Source of the DNA: Mycobacterium barrassiae
GTDB lineage: Bacteria > Actinomycetota > Actinomycetes > Mycobacteriales > Mycobacteriaceae
Length of the DNA stretch: 64,000 nt
Assembly: GCF_025822765.1 (NCBI RefSeq)
Contig: NZ_JACKUK010000025.1
Location: 125,084-189,083, forward strand
Direction of reading: 5' to 3'
Positions 1 through 8,624 of this stretch are shown in pieces. Under the pieces are notes generated by a model. The model was not told where the DNA came from and ran no database searches. It saw only the letters and a program-made list of their open reading frames with translations. Every line of letters begins with the position of its first letter. The stretch's first letter is position 1. A program made the translations under genes and the position numbers.

Positions 1-1147
1 GGTTGGGCAGACGCTGGGACAGGATCTTCAGCGCCTCGGCGAGTTCCAGCCGCGCCAGGTTGGCGCCGAGGCAGTAGTGCACCCCGCCGCCGAAGGTCAG
101 GATCGGCGGCGGGTCGTCGCGGGTGATGTCGAAGCGTTCCGGATCGTCATAGATCGCGCTATCACGGTTGGCCGCATAGGTATTGACGATGATGAACGTC
201 TCTGCGGGGAACGTGTAGTCGTCGATCACGACGTCCTCGGCGACGCTCCGCACCGTGCTGCACATGGACGGTGAATGGCGCATCGTCTCTTCGACAGCGC
301 GCATCGCCAACTCCGGCCGCTCCCGTAGCAGCGACCACTGCTCCGGGTGATCGCAAAGAACCTGCATCGACGCGGCGAGCTGGCTTCGCGTTGTATCCGT
401 GCCCGCCACCAGAATGCTGAACGCCAGCATCCGCAATTCGCCGGTGTCGAGGCGATCGCCGGCATCCTCGATCCGGATGAGTTCGGAGAGCAGGTCGTCG
501 GTCAGGTTTTGCCGCCGTGCCGCAACCATATCGTCGATGTAGGAGTCGAATTCGTCCCACGCCTTGAGGACGACGGGCTCCTCCTCGGCCAGGTTGCAGT
601 CGAAGCTGACGATCTTGAAGATGTCGTCGGCCCAACGTGAGAACTGCCGCCAGTCCTCACGCGGCGCGCCGAGCAGCGCGCAGATGACCGGAATGGGGTA
701 GGGGCGGGCGATATCCGCGACGAACTCGCAGCCCCCTGAGTCGGCCACCGCGTCGATGAGCTCGTTCACCACTGTGTGGATGGTGTCGTGCATCCGTGCG
801 GTCGCCCGCGGCGTGAATGCCCGTGAGACCAACCCGCGCAGCCGGCGATGCTCATCGCCCTCCATGTTCAAGATGCTGCGAGTCACCCTGTCCCACAGCG
901 GTCCTGACGTGATGCCGTGGGCGGAGAGGTGGATGCCCTTGGGTACGACGAACCGGGGGTCGCGCAGCACGGTGCGGGCCAGTTCGTACGAGAGCACTTC
1001 GGGGCCGATCGGCCCCAGCGCGATCGGGGCGGCCTGTTGCGCCGCGCGGAACTGCGGGTAGATCTCCTGCGGTGTGGCGGTGATGTCGTACTGCAGGGTG
1101 GGCAGGTCCGCGTCGAACACACTGGGTTTGGCGGCGTCGACGGTCAT
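1..1147 (-). CDS. Cytochrome P450, C-terminus cut by window edge
   Basis: Heme-thiolate monooxygenase. 382 residues are visible and the last 20 or so lie outside the window. I-helix AGTDTT is at residues 249-254, the ExxR pair at E287/R290 (EETMR), and the heme loop FGGGVHYCLG has Cys359 as iron ligand. The ATG at 1147 overlaps the stop of the upstream VOC gene (ATGA), so it is translationally coupled and is the last visible gene of the long leftward operon that begins with the TetR gene at 9239. It belongs to the soluble bacterial class that needs a ferredoxin and reductase, and none is encoded nearby. The substrate cannot be read from sequence; the context suggests hydroxylation of a hydrophobic compound. 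Confidence 0.95.
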   Translation of the reverse strand, partial: MTVDAAKPSVFDADLPTLQYDITATPQEIYPQFRAAQQAAPIALGPIGPEVLSYELARTVLRDPRFVVPKGIHLSAHGITSGPLWDRVTRSILNMEGDEHRRLRGLVSRAFTPRATARMHDTIHTVVNELIDAVADSGGCEFVADIARPYPIPVICALLGAPREDWRQFSRWADDIFKIVSFDCNLAEEEPVVLKAWDEFDSYIDDMVAARRQNLTDDLLSELIRIEDAGDRLDTGELRMLAFSILVAGTDTTRSQLAASMQVLCDHPEQWSLLRERPELAMRAVEETMRHSPSMCSTVRSVAEDVVIDDYTFPAETFIIVNTYAANRDSAIYDDPERFDITRDDPPPILTFGGGVHYCLGANLARLELAEALKILSQRLPN

Positions 1148-1557
1148 GGCACGTTGGTGTCCAAGAGGGTCAGCGGAAGACCGAGCACGGACAGGTCGAT
1201 CTCTTCCAGGTGTGTGCCGTCGCCCGCCAGCTTCTGTCGGAATCGGATTGCTGCGCCGTACCTCTCGGCGACGGACTCCGCAGCCGAGGCCTCGGGGATC
1301 TGCAGCACGACGGTGTAGATCCCGTCACCCTTCTCGTCGAGAAACGTCTGCACATTAGCGGCGACGGCAACCGTCGATCCCGGAATCGGGCTGATCAACT
1401 CGACCCCTCGGTCCCAGTCCAAGCTCACGCGGACACCGAGCTCGGTCAGCTCCGCCGGCTGCAATGTGAAGCCGAGGTCGGTGAACATCCGCGCGACGGT
1501 CTCGTGCCGCTCAGGAGCAACGGCGAAAACAACGTGATGAAGCCGAGATTCGGTCAT
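1144..1557 (-). CDS. VOC/glyoxalase-superfamily protein
   Basis: 137-residue protein of the vicinal-oxygen-chelate fold. It starts MTESRLHHVVFAV, a typical first beta strand carrying a metal-ligand-like His, and it has a later acidic stretch (HLEEIDL). A longer in-frame opening exists, but the ATG at 1557 overlaps the stop of the upstream DapB-like gene (ATGA at 1554-1557), which fixes the start. The family includes isomerases, lyases and ring-cleavage enzymes, so the reaction is unknown. Its place between a DapB-like dehydrogenase and a P450 suggests it acts on an intermediate of the same pathway. Confidence 0.8.
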   Translation of the reverse strand: MTESRLHHVVFAVAPERHETVARMFTDLGFTLQPAELTELGVRVSLDWDRGVELISPIPGSTVAVAANVQTFLDEKGDGIYTVVLQIPEASAAESVAERYGAAIRFRQKLAGDGTHLEEIDLSVLGLPLTLLDTNVP

Positions 1558-2612
1558 TTCCGCACCAGACCGCGGGGCCGGACGAGGCCGAGGTCGAAAT
1601 GGGTGACCCAACCGGGCTGGGCGTCGCACACGTCGGGGATTGCGTTGATGGCCCCCATCGCGGTCCAGTCATACCCGGGATGGCGCATCGTTCCGTCGGG
1701 CCGGTCGACACCCTCGAGCGTGAGTTCGGTGGGAGGATCCCCTTCGATGACGATCCGGTACCGCGTCTTGCCCCAGTCCCACGACGGGTCGATCTTGTCG
1801 GGCTCGCTGGTCAGGTAGATGGCGTGGAAGACGATGAGGGGAGCGCCGTCGACCCATGCTGTCCATTCGTGATGCTGGGCTGCGACGGTTCCGCGCGGTA
1901 TCGCTCCCAGCTGGTGCGGAATGTCCTCGGTCGCGACGGCCGCCTTGACGTCGGCCGCCGTGACGTCATCAATGGTCACCCCGAGACCGTCGGCGATCAT
2001 ATACATCGACTGCGCGAAGAACGGAACACCAAGACCGAGAATTGTTGGCTCGCTGAGGAATTTGTCTTTGTCCTTGCCGAAGCCCATCCAGTCGATGTGG
2101 TCCAGCGGCGCGTCGGTGAGGACGTTCACGACCTCGTATACGACGATCTTGTCGATCCTGTTCATCACGCGCGCAAGGGTCATCGGCAGGATGTCGCCCG
2201 CGTAGCCCGGATGGATGCCTCCGCCGTGGAACGAGGTCCCACCGTCGGCGCAGGCGGCGCGGATCTGCTCACCGCCGTCGCGGAAATCCTCGGATGGATA
2301 GAAGAAGCCGCTCGTGGTGACGACGTTCTTACCCGAGCGCAGCAGTCGGCACACGGTATCGGTATCCATGATGACCGGCGTGTAGAAAACGCAGTCGGCG
2401 TCCATCGCGATCACCGCCTCGACGTCATCCGTTGCGAGGACCCCCGTCGGCGCGATGCCCGCGATCTCGCCGGCGTCCTTGCCGACCTTGTCCTTGTTGT
2501 GTACCAGAACGGCGACGAGGTCGAAGGTCGGGTTGTCGGCGAAGTGCCGTACGCCGACCTGACCGACGTCGCCCGTCATCCACTGAATGACTCGATACCT
2601 CTTCTCAGGCAT
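1554..2612 (-). CDS. DapB-like NAD(P)-dependent oxidoreductase
   Basis: 352-residue protein with an N-terminal Rossmann fold (YRVIQWMTGDVGQVGVRHF) of the family often annotated as dihydrodipicolinate reductase in mycobacteria. True DapB is about 245-270 residues and its signature is not seen here, so a lysine-pathway role is unlikely. The ATG at 2612 is preferred over a GTG at 2621 because AGAGG lies 8 nt upstream of it. It overlaps the 3' end of the next gene upstream. A close relative lies immediately upstream (2605-3654) and another at 11580, so this is a local paralogue family. It probably oxidises or reduces an alcohol/ketone intermediate made by the neighbouring P450s; this is inference. 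Confidence 0.85.
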   Translation of the reverse strand: MPEKRYRVIQWMTGDVGQVGVRHFADNPTFDLVAVLVHNKDKVGKDAGEIAGIAPTGVLATDDVEAVIAMDADCVFYTPVIMDTDTVCRLLRSGKNVVTTSGFFYPSEDFRDGGEQIRAACADGGTSFHGGGIHPGYAGDILPMTLARVMNRIDKIVVYEVVNVLTDAPLDHIDWMGFGKDKDKFLSEPTILGLGVPFFAQSMYMIADGLGVTIDDVTAADVKAAVATEDIPHQLGAIPRGTVAAQHHEWTAWVDGAPLIVFHAIYLTSEPDKIDPSWDWGKTRYRIVIEGDPPTELTLEGVDRPDGTMRHPGYDWTAMGAINAIPDVCDAQPGWVTHFDLGLVRPRGLVRK

Positions 2613-3654
2613 TGATGACACCTCTGGGTAGTAGCAGCGGCAGGTCGTTGTAGGTCGCGATGCCGGGAGGTGCGGCGACGACGGCGGGTATCGCGGTGAT
2701 CGCCGGAACGGCGGTGATGGTGAGGCCCAACAGGATGTAGTCCTCGATGGTTTCGCCGACGAAGTCGGGCGGCGGCTCGAAGCTCAGCGTGGTCTTGATC
2801 GTCGGACGGCCCTCGATCCTCACGTCGTATCCGAACCCCATGGACCACGTCGGCTCGAGCGTTTGCCCTTTCGTCCACACCCCGCGCACCTCGACGACCT
2901 CACGTTCGCCGAGGAAGCCCTTCCAGCGCACGTCGATCCCGGCCACGCAGCCCTTGGCGATGTGCCAACCGCCGGGTAGGTCGAGATCCTCGGTGGTCTG
3001 GGCATATTCGGCGTCGCAGCGTATCTCGTCCAGTTCGACGCCGAGGGCGTCGGCGAGCAGAAGCACAGCTTCCCGAAAGATCCCCGAACCCTTCTCGGTG
3101 ATGTCGTGCAGGCCCGGCTGGTCGATCGGATAGCCGAAACCCATGATCTTCTCGGTGTCGGGGGAGTTGTAGATGGTGGTGTCGAAGGACTCCACGATCG
3201 ATATCCGGTCGACTCGGTCCGAGATCCCCGCCGCGACGATCGCGAACAATTGCATGAAACCGGGGTTGAGCCCGCTGCCGAAGATCGTCGACCCGCCCTT
3301 CTGGCAGGCGGCGATGACGCGGCCCCGGCCCGCACCGAGTCGGTGCCCCGTGATGAACTCCGACGTGGTCACGACGTTGATACCCGCGCCCAGAATGCGC
3401 TCCAGCTCATCGACATTCGCGAACATCGGGTTGTAGACGACGCAGTCAGGTTCGAGTGCGAGCAGCGCGTCAACGTTGTCGGTGGCGGTCACCCCGAGCG
3501 GTTCGATACCGCAGAGCTCGCCGACGTCGCGCCCCACCTTGTCCCGTGACCAGGCGTAGCAGCCGACGAGTTCCAAGGTCGAGTTCGAGGCGATCGCATG
3601 GACCGACTTCTTGCCGACATTGCCCGTCGTCCACTGCACGACGCGATACGTCAT
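2605..3654 (-). CDS. DapB-like NAD(P)-dependent oxidoreductase
   Basis: 349 residues, same family as its downstream neighbour. The N-terminal dinucleotide-binding segment is [18 protein letters not shown], followed by a Cys/Asp-rich region (LEPDCVVYNP) and a C-terminus ending IPAVVAAPPGIATYNDLPL. That same C-terminal block reappears in the collapsed gene at 61113-61358. The start at 3654 overlaps the P450 stop (ATGA at 3651-3654); an upstream in-frame start would overlap the P450 by 19 nt and is not preferred. The reaction is unknown. Two adjacent homologues could form a heteromer or act on successive intermediates. Confidence 0.85.
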   Translation of the reverse strand: MTYRVVQWTTGNVGKKSVHAIASNSTLELVGCYAWSRDKVGRDVGELCGIEPLGVTATDNVDALLALEPDCVVYNPMFANVDELERILGAGINVVTTSEFITGHRLGAGRGRVIAACQKGGSTIFGSGLNPGFMQLFAIVAAGISDRVDRISIVESFDTTIYNSPDTEKIMGFGYPIDQPGLHDITEKGSGIFREAVLLLADALGVELDEIRCDAEYAQTTEDLDLPGGWHIAKGCVAGIDVRWKGFLGEREVVEVRGVWTKGQTLEPTWSMGFGYDVRIEGRPTIKTTLSFEPPPDFVGETIEDYILLGLTITAVPAITAIPAVVAAPPGIATYNDLPLLLPRGVINA

Positions 3655-4880
3655 CCGGCCGCTGCCCACGTCGAGCGCTCACCAGGGGTGAAGCCCACCG
3701 GGATGCGACGGTATCCGCGTGTGACGGAGTTTCCGTGGAAATCCGCTGTGCCGGCGAGTGTGTAGTCGGGCATCCGCGCCAAGACCTGTTCGAGGCCGAC
3801 TTGGAACTCCAGTCGAGCCAGGTTGGAGCCGAGGCAGCGATGGACGCCTGCGCCGAATCCGAGGTGCCGGTTCGCCTGACGGTCGAGGATGCACCGATCG
3901 GGTTCGGGGAACTCCGCGGCGTCGCGGTTGGCGGAGGCGTAGTTGACGATCACCGATTCACCCGGGCAGAAGGCATGTCCTGCGAGCTCGACGTCCTGCG
4001 CGACGGTGCGAGGTATGCCGTGGATCGATCCCCCGAAGCGGATGAACTCCTCAACCGCCTTGGGCACGATCTCCGGCTCTGCGATCAGCCGGTCACGCTC
4101 GTCGGGATGCGTTGCCAGGTAATGGAATGCGAACGACATCGCGCTTGCGGTCGTCTCCAGACCGGCCTGCACGAGCAGCATCGCGTTGCCGACGACATCC
4201 CCGAACTCCAGCTTCTCGCCGTCGATCTCGGCGTTGAGCAGGACATCGATCATGTCGTCCTGCGGCGGTTGGGTGGAGCGCGCCGACACCGCATCGTGGA
4301 TGTGTTGGTAAAGTCCGCCCCAGGCGGCCATCCGGGGGTCTTCGCTCGCGCCGTTCAACGCGGTGTCCGTCAACTCGATGCACAGGGGCACATCGTCGAT
4401 GGGCATGCCGAGCAGGTACTTGAAGAACACGATGCCCGGTTGCCGCCACGCGACCTGGGCGAGATCGCCGCTGCCTGTCTCGATGAACATGTCGATGAGT
4501 CGGTCGGTCTCCGTGCGGATCTGCGGCCGAAGGGCCTTCATCCGGGCAGGGGAGAAGTACGGGTTGAGGACCTTACGGAACTTCTGCTGCCTCGGCGGGT
4601 CGAGTGTGATCACCAGATCCCCAGCCAGTCGTTCCTTCGCGTCTGGGGTGGGGTTGGACGAGAAGTGCTCCCAGTCCTGCAGGATCTTGTAGCATTCCTC
4701 GTAGCGGTTCGCCACCCAAGCGCCACCGGGAGTGGCACTGAGGAACGGCGAATCGGTATGTGAGAACGACGTATTCCGCCGCATCACGTCATAGACGGCG
4801 TACAGAAAGTCGTTGTCGTTGAAGTCCTCGTGGCGAAGATCCAGGTTCGCCGCGTGTTCCTCCGGCGTTTTCATCGTCAC
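3651..4880 (-). CDS. Cytochrome P450
   Basis: 409 residues, full length for a soluble bacterial P450. I-helix AGLETT is at 239-244, the ExxR pair at E278/R281, and heme loop [10 protein letters not shown] carries Cys349. The GTG at 4880 overlaps the stop of the preceding gene (GTGA); an ATG two codons later (4874) is also possible. It is embedded in the same leftward operon as the AAA+/VWA genes. The substrate is not predictable, and no cognate ferredoxin lies next to it, so electrons must come from elsewhere. Confidence 0.95.
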   Translation of the reverse strand: MTMKTPEEHAANLDLRHEDFNDNDFLYAVYDVMRRNTSFSHTDSPFLSATPGGAWVANRYEECYKILQDWEHFSSNPTPDAKERLAGDLVITLDPPRQQKFRKVLNPYFSPARMKALRPQIRTETDRLIDMFIETGSGDLAQVAWRQPGIVFFKYLLGMPIDDVPLCIELTDTALNGASEDPRMAAWGGLYQHIHDAVSARSTQPPQDDMIDVLLNAEIDGEKLEFGDVVGNAMLLVQAGLETTASAMSFAFHYLATHPDERDRLIAEPEIVPKAVEEFIRFGGSIHGIPRTVAQDVELAGHAFCPGESVIVNYASANRDAAEFPEPDRCILDRQANRHLGFGAGVHRCLGSNLARLEFQVGLEQVLARMPDYTLAGTADFHGNSVTRGYRRIPVGFTPGERSTWAAAG

Positions 4881-5308
4881 GGAGATTGCGCTCCCGACTG
4901 CTGGGCCGCGGCCTCACGCGCCTCCCTCTCCTCGTGGATGCGCACCAGTTCGCGGAATCCGATCCGGTGGTACTTCGGCACCGGTTGAATGCCCCATTCA
5001 TCCTGGGCGGTGTCCTTGCCTTCGGCCCCCTCGGGCGGTCCGAGCGGCGGGTATGGCACCTTGCATTCCAGGGTGTCGTCGGAGTACCGGACCTTCAGTA
5101 GTTCACTGCAGATCTCGGTCAGGCTCAGCGTCGGATAGCCGTAGTACACCGCCATGAACGGCAGTGTGAAGGCCCCTTCGATGACGAGTGCGACCAGGCA
5201 GACCAGTACCGCTCGCTTGATCCACTTGTGCATGCGCGCGTAGTACGGCATCGTGCCAGGCGGCAGGTCCTCGGCCTTCGGGTCCGTGGACTGAGGTGTT
5301 GTCGTCAC
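4877..5308 (-). CDS. Single-span membrane protein, unknown family
   Basis: 143 residues. One hydrophobic helix at about residues 31-56 ([20 protein letters not shown]) follows a basic, Pro-rich N-terminus. The rest is soluble, with a Pro-rich linker, a conserved-looking [10 protein letters not shown] segment and an acidic C-terminus. It starts at GTG 5308 with AGGAG 7 nt upstream. It sits between the multi-span membrane protein and a P450, which suggests an accessory or tethering subunit of the membrane component. I do not recognise the family and no catalytic motif is visible. Confidence 0.75.
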   Translation of the reverse strand: MTTTPQSTDPKAEDLPPGTMPYYARMHKWIKRAVLVCLVALVIEGAFTLPFMAVYYGYPTLSLTEICSELLKVRYSDDTLECKVPYPPLGPPEGAEGKDTAQDEWGIQPVPKYHRIGFRELVRIHEEREAREAAAQQSGAQSP

Positions 5309-5328
5309 GTGTTTGCTCCTAAACCTGT

Positions 5329-6024
5329 TCAGTCGGTGAAGATTTCACGGTTGACGGTGTGTAGATACGGAATCGCCAGGAACGGCGTGATGTAGAAGAT
5401 GTCGTAGAGCCACCAGCCGATCACCGGGAACACCACACCGGCGTAGCGGACGTCGGCGTACATCGTCATGTTGAACACGTAGAGGCACCAGATGAGCACG
5501 CCCATCCAGCAGGTGACGATCATCCACTGATGGCCCCACCGTTTCATCTGCAGGAAGCCGATCGCCGCGGCGCAGCGCATCGCGAAGACCGTGAGGATCA
5601 TGCCGAACACCATCGACTTCTCGCCCGGCCCGGCGGCGCCTCCGACCCAGAACTCGTTGTAGTGCCAGAAGTATCCGGCGTCGAACATCGCGCCCCAGCC
5701 CACCATCAGCACGCGGTTGATCAGTGTGTGGTTGGCGACGAGGTCCAGTGCCCAGCCCAGGCTGTTCAGCATTCCGTCGATCAGGACGAGGTATCCGATC
5801 AGCGTGACGATCATGGGGCGCATCGACAGGCCGGCGCGGGCCGCCTGACGCTGGAGCCACACCCCGCGCAGGAAGATGGGCAGCCCGAAGATGCCGGGCG
5901 CCCACATGCCCATCAGCGCGGCGCCGACGATCATCCACTTGTCCGCCCTGCGCTGGGCCAGGCGCGACGCTTCGTCGTGGTCTTCGAGGCTGACGGCGCC
6001 GCCCGCCCTGACATCCAGACTCAC
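5329..6024 (-). CDS. Multi-span membrane protein, copy 1, unknown family
   Basis: 231 residues from a GTG at 6024 that overlaps the stop of the 42-residue gene (GTGA). About six hydrophobic segments (roughly 31-53, 71-92, 103-120, 137-158, 165-187, 195-220). Polar residues within or next to membrane spans are shared with the paralogue at 9296-10036: D94, H99, D115, H121, E124, H165, D191, D208, H222, in motifs such as [12 protein letters not shown] and [16 protein letters not shown]. Such His/Asp/Glu sets can bind metal, and the operon encodes an AAA+/VWA pair of a type that matures metalloenzymes. It does not resemble NorB, PmoA/PmoC or EXPERA proteins in any way I can support. The function is unknown; a membrane oxidoreductase is an inference. 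Confidence 0.8.
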   Translation of the reverse strand: MSLDVRAGGAVSLEDHDEASRLAQRRADKWMIVGAALMGMWAPGIFGLPIFLRGVWLQRQAARAGLSMRPMIVTLIGYLVLIDGMLNSLGWALDLVANHTLINRVLMVGWGAMFDAGYFWHYNEFWVGGAAGPGEKSMVFGMILTVFAMRCAAAIGFLQMKRWGHQWMIVTCWMGVLIWCLYVFNMTMYADVRYAGVVFPVIGWWLYDIFYITPFLAIPYLHTVNREIFTD

Positions 6025-6149
6025 AACTCCCACCACCCGCGGGCGAAGGACATGTACAACTGGATGCCGAACATGGCCAGCAGGTAGCCATAGATCACGA
6101 CCTGTAGGACGATGAGCGCCCGCTTGCGCTTGCGTTCCTTCTCGTCCAT
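6021..6149 (-). CDS. 42-residue membrane microprotein
   Basis: ATG at 6149, stop TGA at 6021-6023. The N-terminus is highly charged (MDEKERKRKR) and is followed by one hydrophobic helix (ALIVLQVVIYGYLLAMFGI) and an aromatic tail ending WWEL. A strong ribosome site, GAAGGAGT, lies 5 nt upstream. The stop overlaps the GTG start of the multi-span protein, so the two are translationally coupled. It is too short for most gene callers. The arrangement suggests a small structural or assembly subunit of the membrane protein. The paralogous membrane protein at 9296 has no equivalent small gene beside it. Confidence 0.7.
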   Translation of the reverse strand: MDEKERKRKRALIVLQVVIYGYLLAMFGIQLYMSFARGWWEL

Positions 6150-6164
6150 GTCTGACTCCTTCCC

Positions 6165-6965
6165 CTACGGTGCGGTGCTCGAGCTGTCGGCGTCGGCCAG
6201 GCTGGCCGCGGCGACTTCGCGTAAACCTTCTGTGATGGCGCCGTCGCTGGACAGCGGTGCGAGGATGCACGCCTCGGCGGCCTCGAATTCGGTTGCCCCT
6301 GCGGCGATCAGCTGCGCTGCGGTGACGAGGACACGGGTCGATGGCGGCTCGAAGTGGAAGGCCTCGTCGGCCGTTCTGATGGCGGTCGCGCATTGCACAA
6401 GCCGACGGGCAGTGTCCATGGCGATACCGGCCTCGGCGACGATGACCTCCGCCTCCTGCTCAGGTGGCAGGTAGCGCATCGGCAGCGTCACGAAGCGCTG
6501 GCGGAACGACGGTTTGAGCTCCTTCAACGAACTGCGGTACGCGGGGTTGTAGGAGCACACCAGCATGAAGGTCTCGGGCGCCTGGACGACCTCGCCCGCA
6601 CGGTCCAGATATAGGGCGCGGCGGTGATCGGTCAGCGAGTGCAGGATCGCCAGCGAATCGTGCCGCGCCTCAACGACCTCGTCGAGGTAGCAGATGGCTC
6701 CGGCCTTGACCGCTCTGGTGAGTGGACCGTCGGTCCACACCACGTCGCCACCGGTCACCATGAAGCGACCGACCAGATCGGAGCTGGTCAGGTCGTCGTG
6801 ACAGCTGATCGTCACCACGGGGCGTCGCAGAAGCAGGCCCATGTGCTCGACGAGCCGTGTCTTGCCGCAGCCCGTGGGGCCGGTGAGCATCACTGGGAGC
6901 TGTTGGCGATAAGCCTGTTCGAACATCTGGACTTCGTTGCCGTTCGAGTAATAGGTCTCGGTCAT
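6165..6965 (-). CDS. MoxR/NorQ/CbbQ-like AAA+ ATPase
   Basis: 266 residues. Walker A GPTGCGKT is at 29-36 and Walker B ICYLDE at 91-96, followed by a sensor-1-like region (CSYNPAY) and a C-terminal CbbQ-type segment. Members of this family work with a VWA partner as chaperones that insert or remodel cofactors in enzymes such as Rubisco, NO reductase and CO dehydrogenase. The ATG at 6965 overlaps the stop of the VWA gene (ATGA), which fixes the start against a much longer open frame and fits a stoichiometric pair. The likely clients are membrane proteins or other products of this operon, since no Rubisco, NorB or CO dehydrogenase is nearby. Confidence 0.9.
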   Translation of the reverse strand: MTETYYSNGNEVQMFEQAYRQQLPVMLTGPTGCGKTRLVEHMGLLLRRPVVTISCHDDLTSSDLVGRFMVTGGDVVWTDGPLTRAVKAGAICYLDEVVEARHDSLAILHSLTDHRRALYLDRAGEVVQAPETFMLVCSYNPAYRSSLKELKPSFRQRFVTLPMRYLPPEQEAEVIVAEAGIAMDTARRLVQCATAIRTADEAFHFEPPSTRVLVTAAQLIAAGATEFEAAEACILAPLSSDGAITEGLREVAAASLADADSSSTAP

Positions 6966-8494
6966 GCGGCCACCAACTCTCGATGCACGTGGGCGAGTAC
7001 CCGGGGGAGCTCCTCGATGCGCCGGATGCGTTGGGAGCGGCGAGGTCCGAACACTTCCGGCAGTGGGTCGACTCTGGTGGGTCCGACGCCGACGTAGTAC
7101 ATGCGCACGCCGGCGTCGTTGGCTTCTTCGACGGCGTGTGCGGCGTCCGCCCAGGCGTATCGCCCCTCGTAGCCTTCGTCGGAGATCAGGCCGTCGCCTA
7201 TCACGATGAGCAGACGCCGTTCCGACGGTTGGGCGAGCAGCCGACTCGTCAGGTGACGCAGCGGTGCGCCTAGCCTGGTGTATCCGCCTGCCGCCAGGCC
7301 GAGTTGGCCGGGAGGGACGAACCTGCGGTCTTCGAAGTCCTTGAGGCAGGTGACCTCGACGCGATGACGGGTGTTGCCGGTGAACACGAAGATACCGTGG
7401 CGTTCCCGCGCGAGGGTCATGGCCTGCGAAAGCGCGTCCGCACAGGCCAATTCGAGCTTGAAGATCGTGCCGCCGTGCACACCCAGTGATGAGCTGCCGT
7501 CGAGCAGTAGTGCGGTGGTGACGTCGCGACTGGTGGGCAGCAGATCGCGGAAGATGCGCGGCTCGACGGCCTCGCCGGTGGTCAGGTCGATGTAGTGGCT
7601 GACGTACTGCTCGACGTCGAGATCGGAGCCGTCCACCAGCCGGCTCTTCATCGCCCGGTGCGTGTGCTCGGAGAACCATCTGCGCAGATCGGTCGAACCC
7701 GGCATCGGGTCGCTGTGCCCGCTGGTATGGGTGCGTTCGAGGACCGCGACGTGGTCCGGCATGAAGCTCTCTGTCCACGCGTTCCACTCCGGATACGGGA
7801 TTCCGGGGCGGTGTTCGGGGGTGAGGTCGAGGTCGTTGTCCTGGGGCCGGCTCGGCGGCGGCAGATTGGTCGCGCGCACGCCGCCCTCTCCGCCGACGGG
7901 CACCGAGTACGGGCGGGGCAGCCGCTTCTGCGTTGAGGTCCAAGGCATTCGGCCGAAGGTGCGACGCAGTTTGTCGGTCAGCCCCTGTGGTTCGGTGTAT
8001 GCGCGCGGCAGTGTGCCCAACAGGGGATCCACGATCAGCGGTTGCGATGTGCGCGCCAATGCGACTGCGCGGTTGAGCATGTCGTTCGCGTCCGTGTCGG
8101 CAGACGCGATGTCCAGGTCGGGGAGAAGCGGCCGAATCTCGGGCAGAAGTCCAGGCCAGTTGTCGGCGATCCAACCCAATGCGACGCTCGCCTCGACGAG
8201 AGCGAGGGCGGTCAGTTCACGATGGGACAGCTCGTTGAGCCGGTAGTCGACGACCCGGTCTTTTGACGGTGAACATTGAAGGGCGACACCGCAGGTCAGC
8301 GTGCGTCGTGTCCAGTCCCTGACGGGCGGCGGATAGGGGACGTGCACGAAGTCGAGTGTTGAGCTCAATCCGAAATCGCGTCGGGGACCGCTGATCAGGC
8401 GCACGCCTTCTCGTCGCTGCCCACTCAGCGCGACGGCGGTGACGGCACAACTGCGCTCGACAGCGAGCGCGTGTGCATCGGAAAGCTCGGACAT
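6962..8494 (-). CDS. CoxE/NorD-like VWA-domain protein
   Basis: 510 residues. The C-terminal von Willebrand factor A domain (about 320-510) has an intact MIDAS start DGSSS near residue 331. The N-terminal half is unassigned. It is the expected partner of the downstream AAA+ ATPase (cf. NorD-NorQ, CbbO-CbbQ, CoxE-CoxD), in which the MIDAS domain recognises the client. It starts at ATG 8494, 9 nt after the stop of the 34-residue microprotein, and ends overlapping the ATPase start. Role: client recognition in metalloprotein maturation, by family analogy. Confidence 0.88.
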   Translation of the reverse strand: MSELSDAHALAVERSCAVTAVALSGQRREGVRLISGPRRDFGLSSTLDFVHVPYPPPVRDWTRRTLTCGVALQCSPSKDRVVDYRLNELSHRELTALALVEASVALGWIADNWPGLLPEIRPLLPDLDIASADTDANDMLNRAVALARTSQPLIVDPLLGTLPRAYTEPQGLTDKLRRTFGRMPWTSTQKRLPRPYSVPVGGEGGVRATNLPPPSRPQDNDLDLTPEHRPGIPYPEWNAWTESFMPDHVAVLERTHTSGHSDPMPGSTDLRRWFSEHTHRAMKSRLVDGSDLDVEQYVSHYIDLTTGEAVEPRIFRDLLPTSRDVTTALLLDGSSSLGVHGGTIFKLELACADALSQAMTLARERHGIFVFTGNTRHRVEVTCLKDFEDRRFVPPGQLGLAAGGYTRLGAPLRHLTSRLLAQPSERRLLIVIGDGLISDEGYEGRYAWADAAHAVEEANDAGVRMYYVGVGPTRVDPLPEVFGPRRSQRIRRIEELPRVLAHVHRELVAA

Positions 8495-8503
8495 ATCGCG
8501 TCT

Positions 8504-8608
8504 CTAGAACGTCCCGATGTTGGAGAACATCCAGTACCAGAACCAGATGATCAAACCGGTGCCGCCCCATGCCGCGACGTACCGGAGGATCTCCCATATC
8601 CAATCCAC
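8504..8608 (-). CDS. 34-residue membrane microprotein
   Basis: GTG at 8608 to TAG at 8504-8506. It is preceded by a near-perfect Shine-Dalgarno GAGGAGGT about 5 nt upstream, which strongly supports translation. The peptide is very aromatic (eight Trp/Tyr in the first 27 residues) with one hydrophobic helix, e.g. GGTGLIIWFWYWMF. It lies 16 nt after the TetR stop and 9 nt before the VWA start, filling what would otherwise be an unexplained 130-nt gap. It is probably a membrane-inserted helper or subunit; no family is recognised. Confidence 0.65.
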   Translation of the reverse strand: MDWIWEILRYVAAWGGTGLIIWFWYWMFSNIGTF

Positions 8609-8624
8609 GCCAGACCTCCTCGAT

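Noticed and set aside
1554-3654. Lysine-pathway dihydrodipicolinate reductase (dapB)
   Set aside because: The proteins are about 350 residues, lack the true DapB signature and sit among P450s; no other lysine genes are near.
5329-6024. Assignment of the six-span protein as NorB or as PmoC/AmoC
   Set aside because: It is too short for NorB and lacks the HxH heme pattern; it lacks the conserved copper-site segments and partner genes of particulate monooxygenases.
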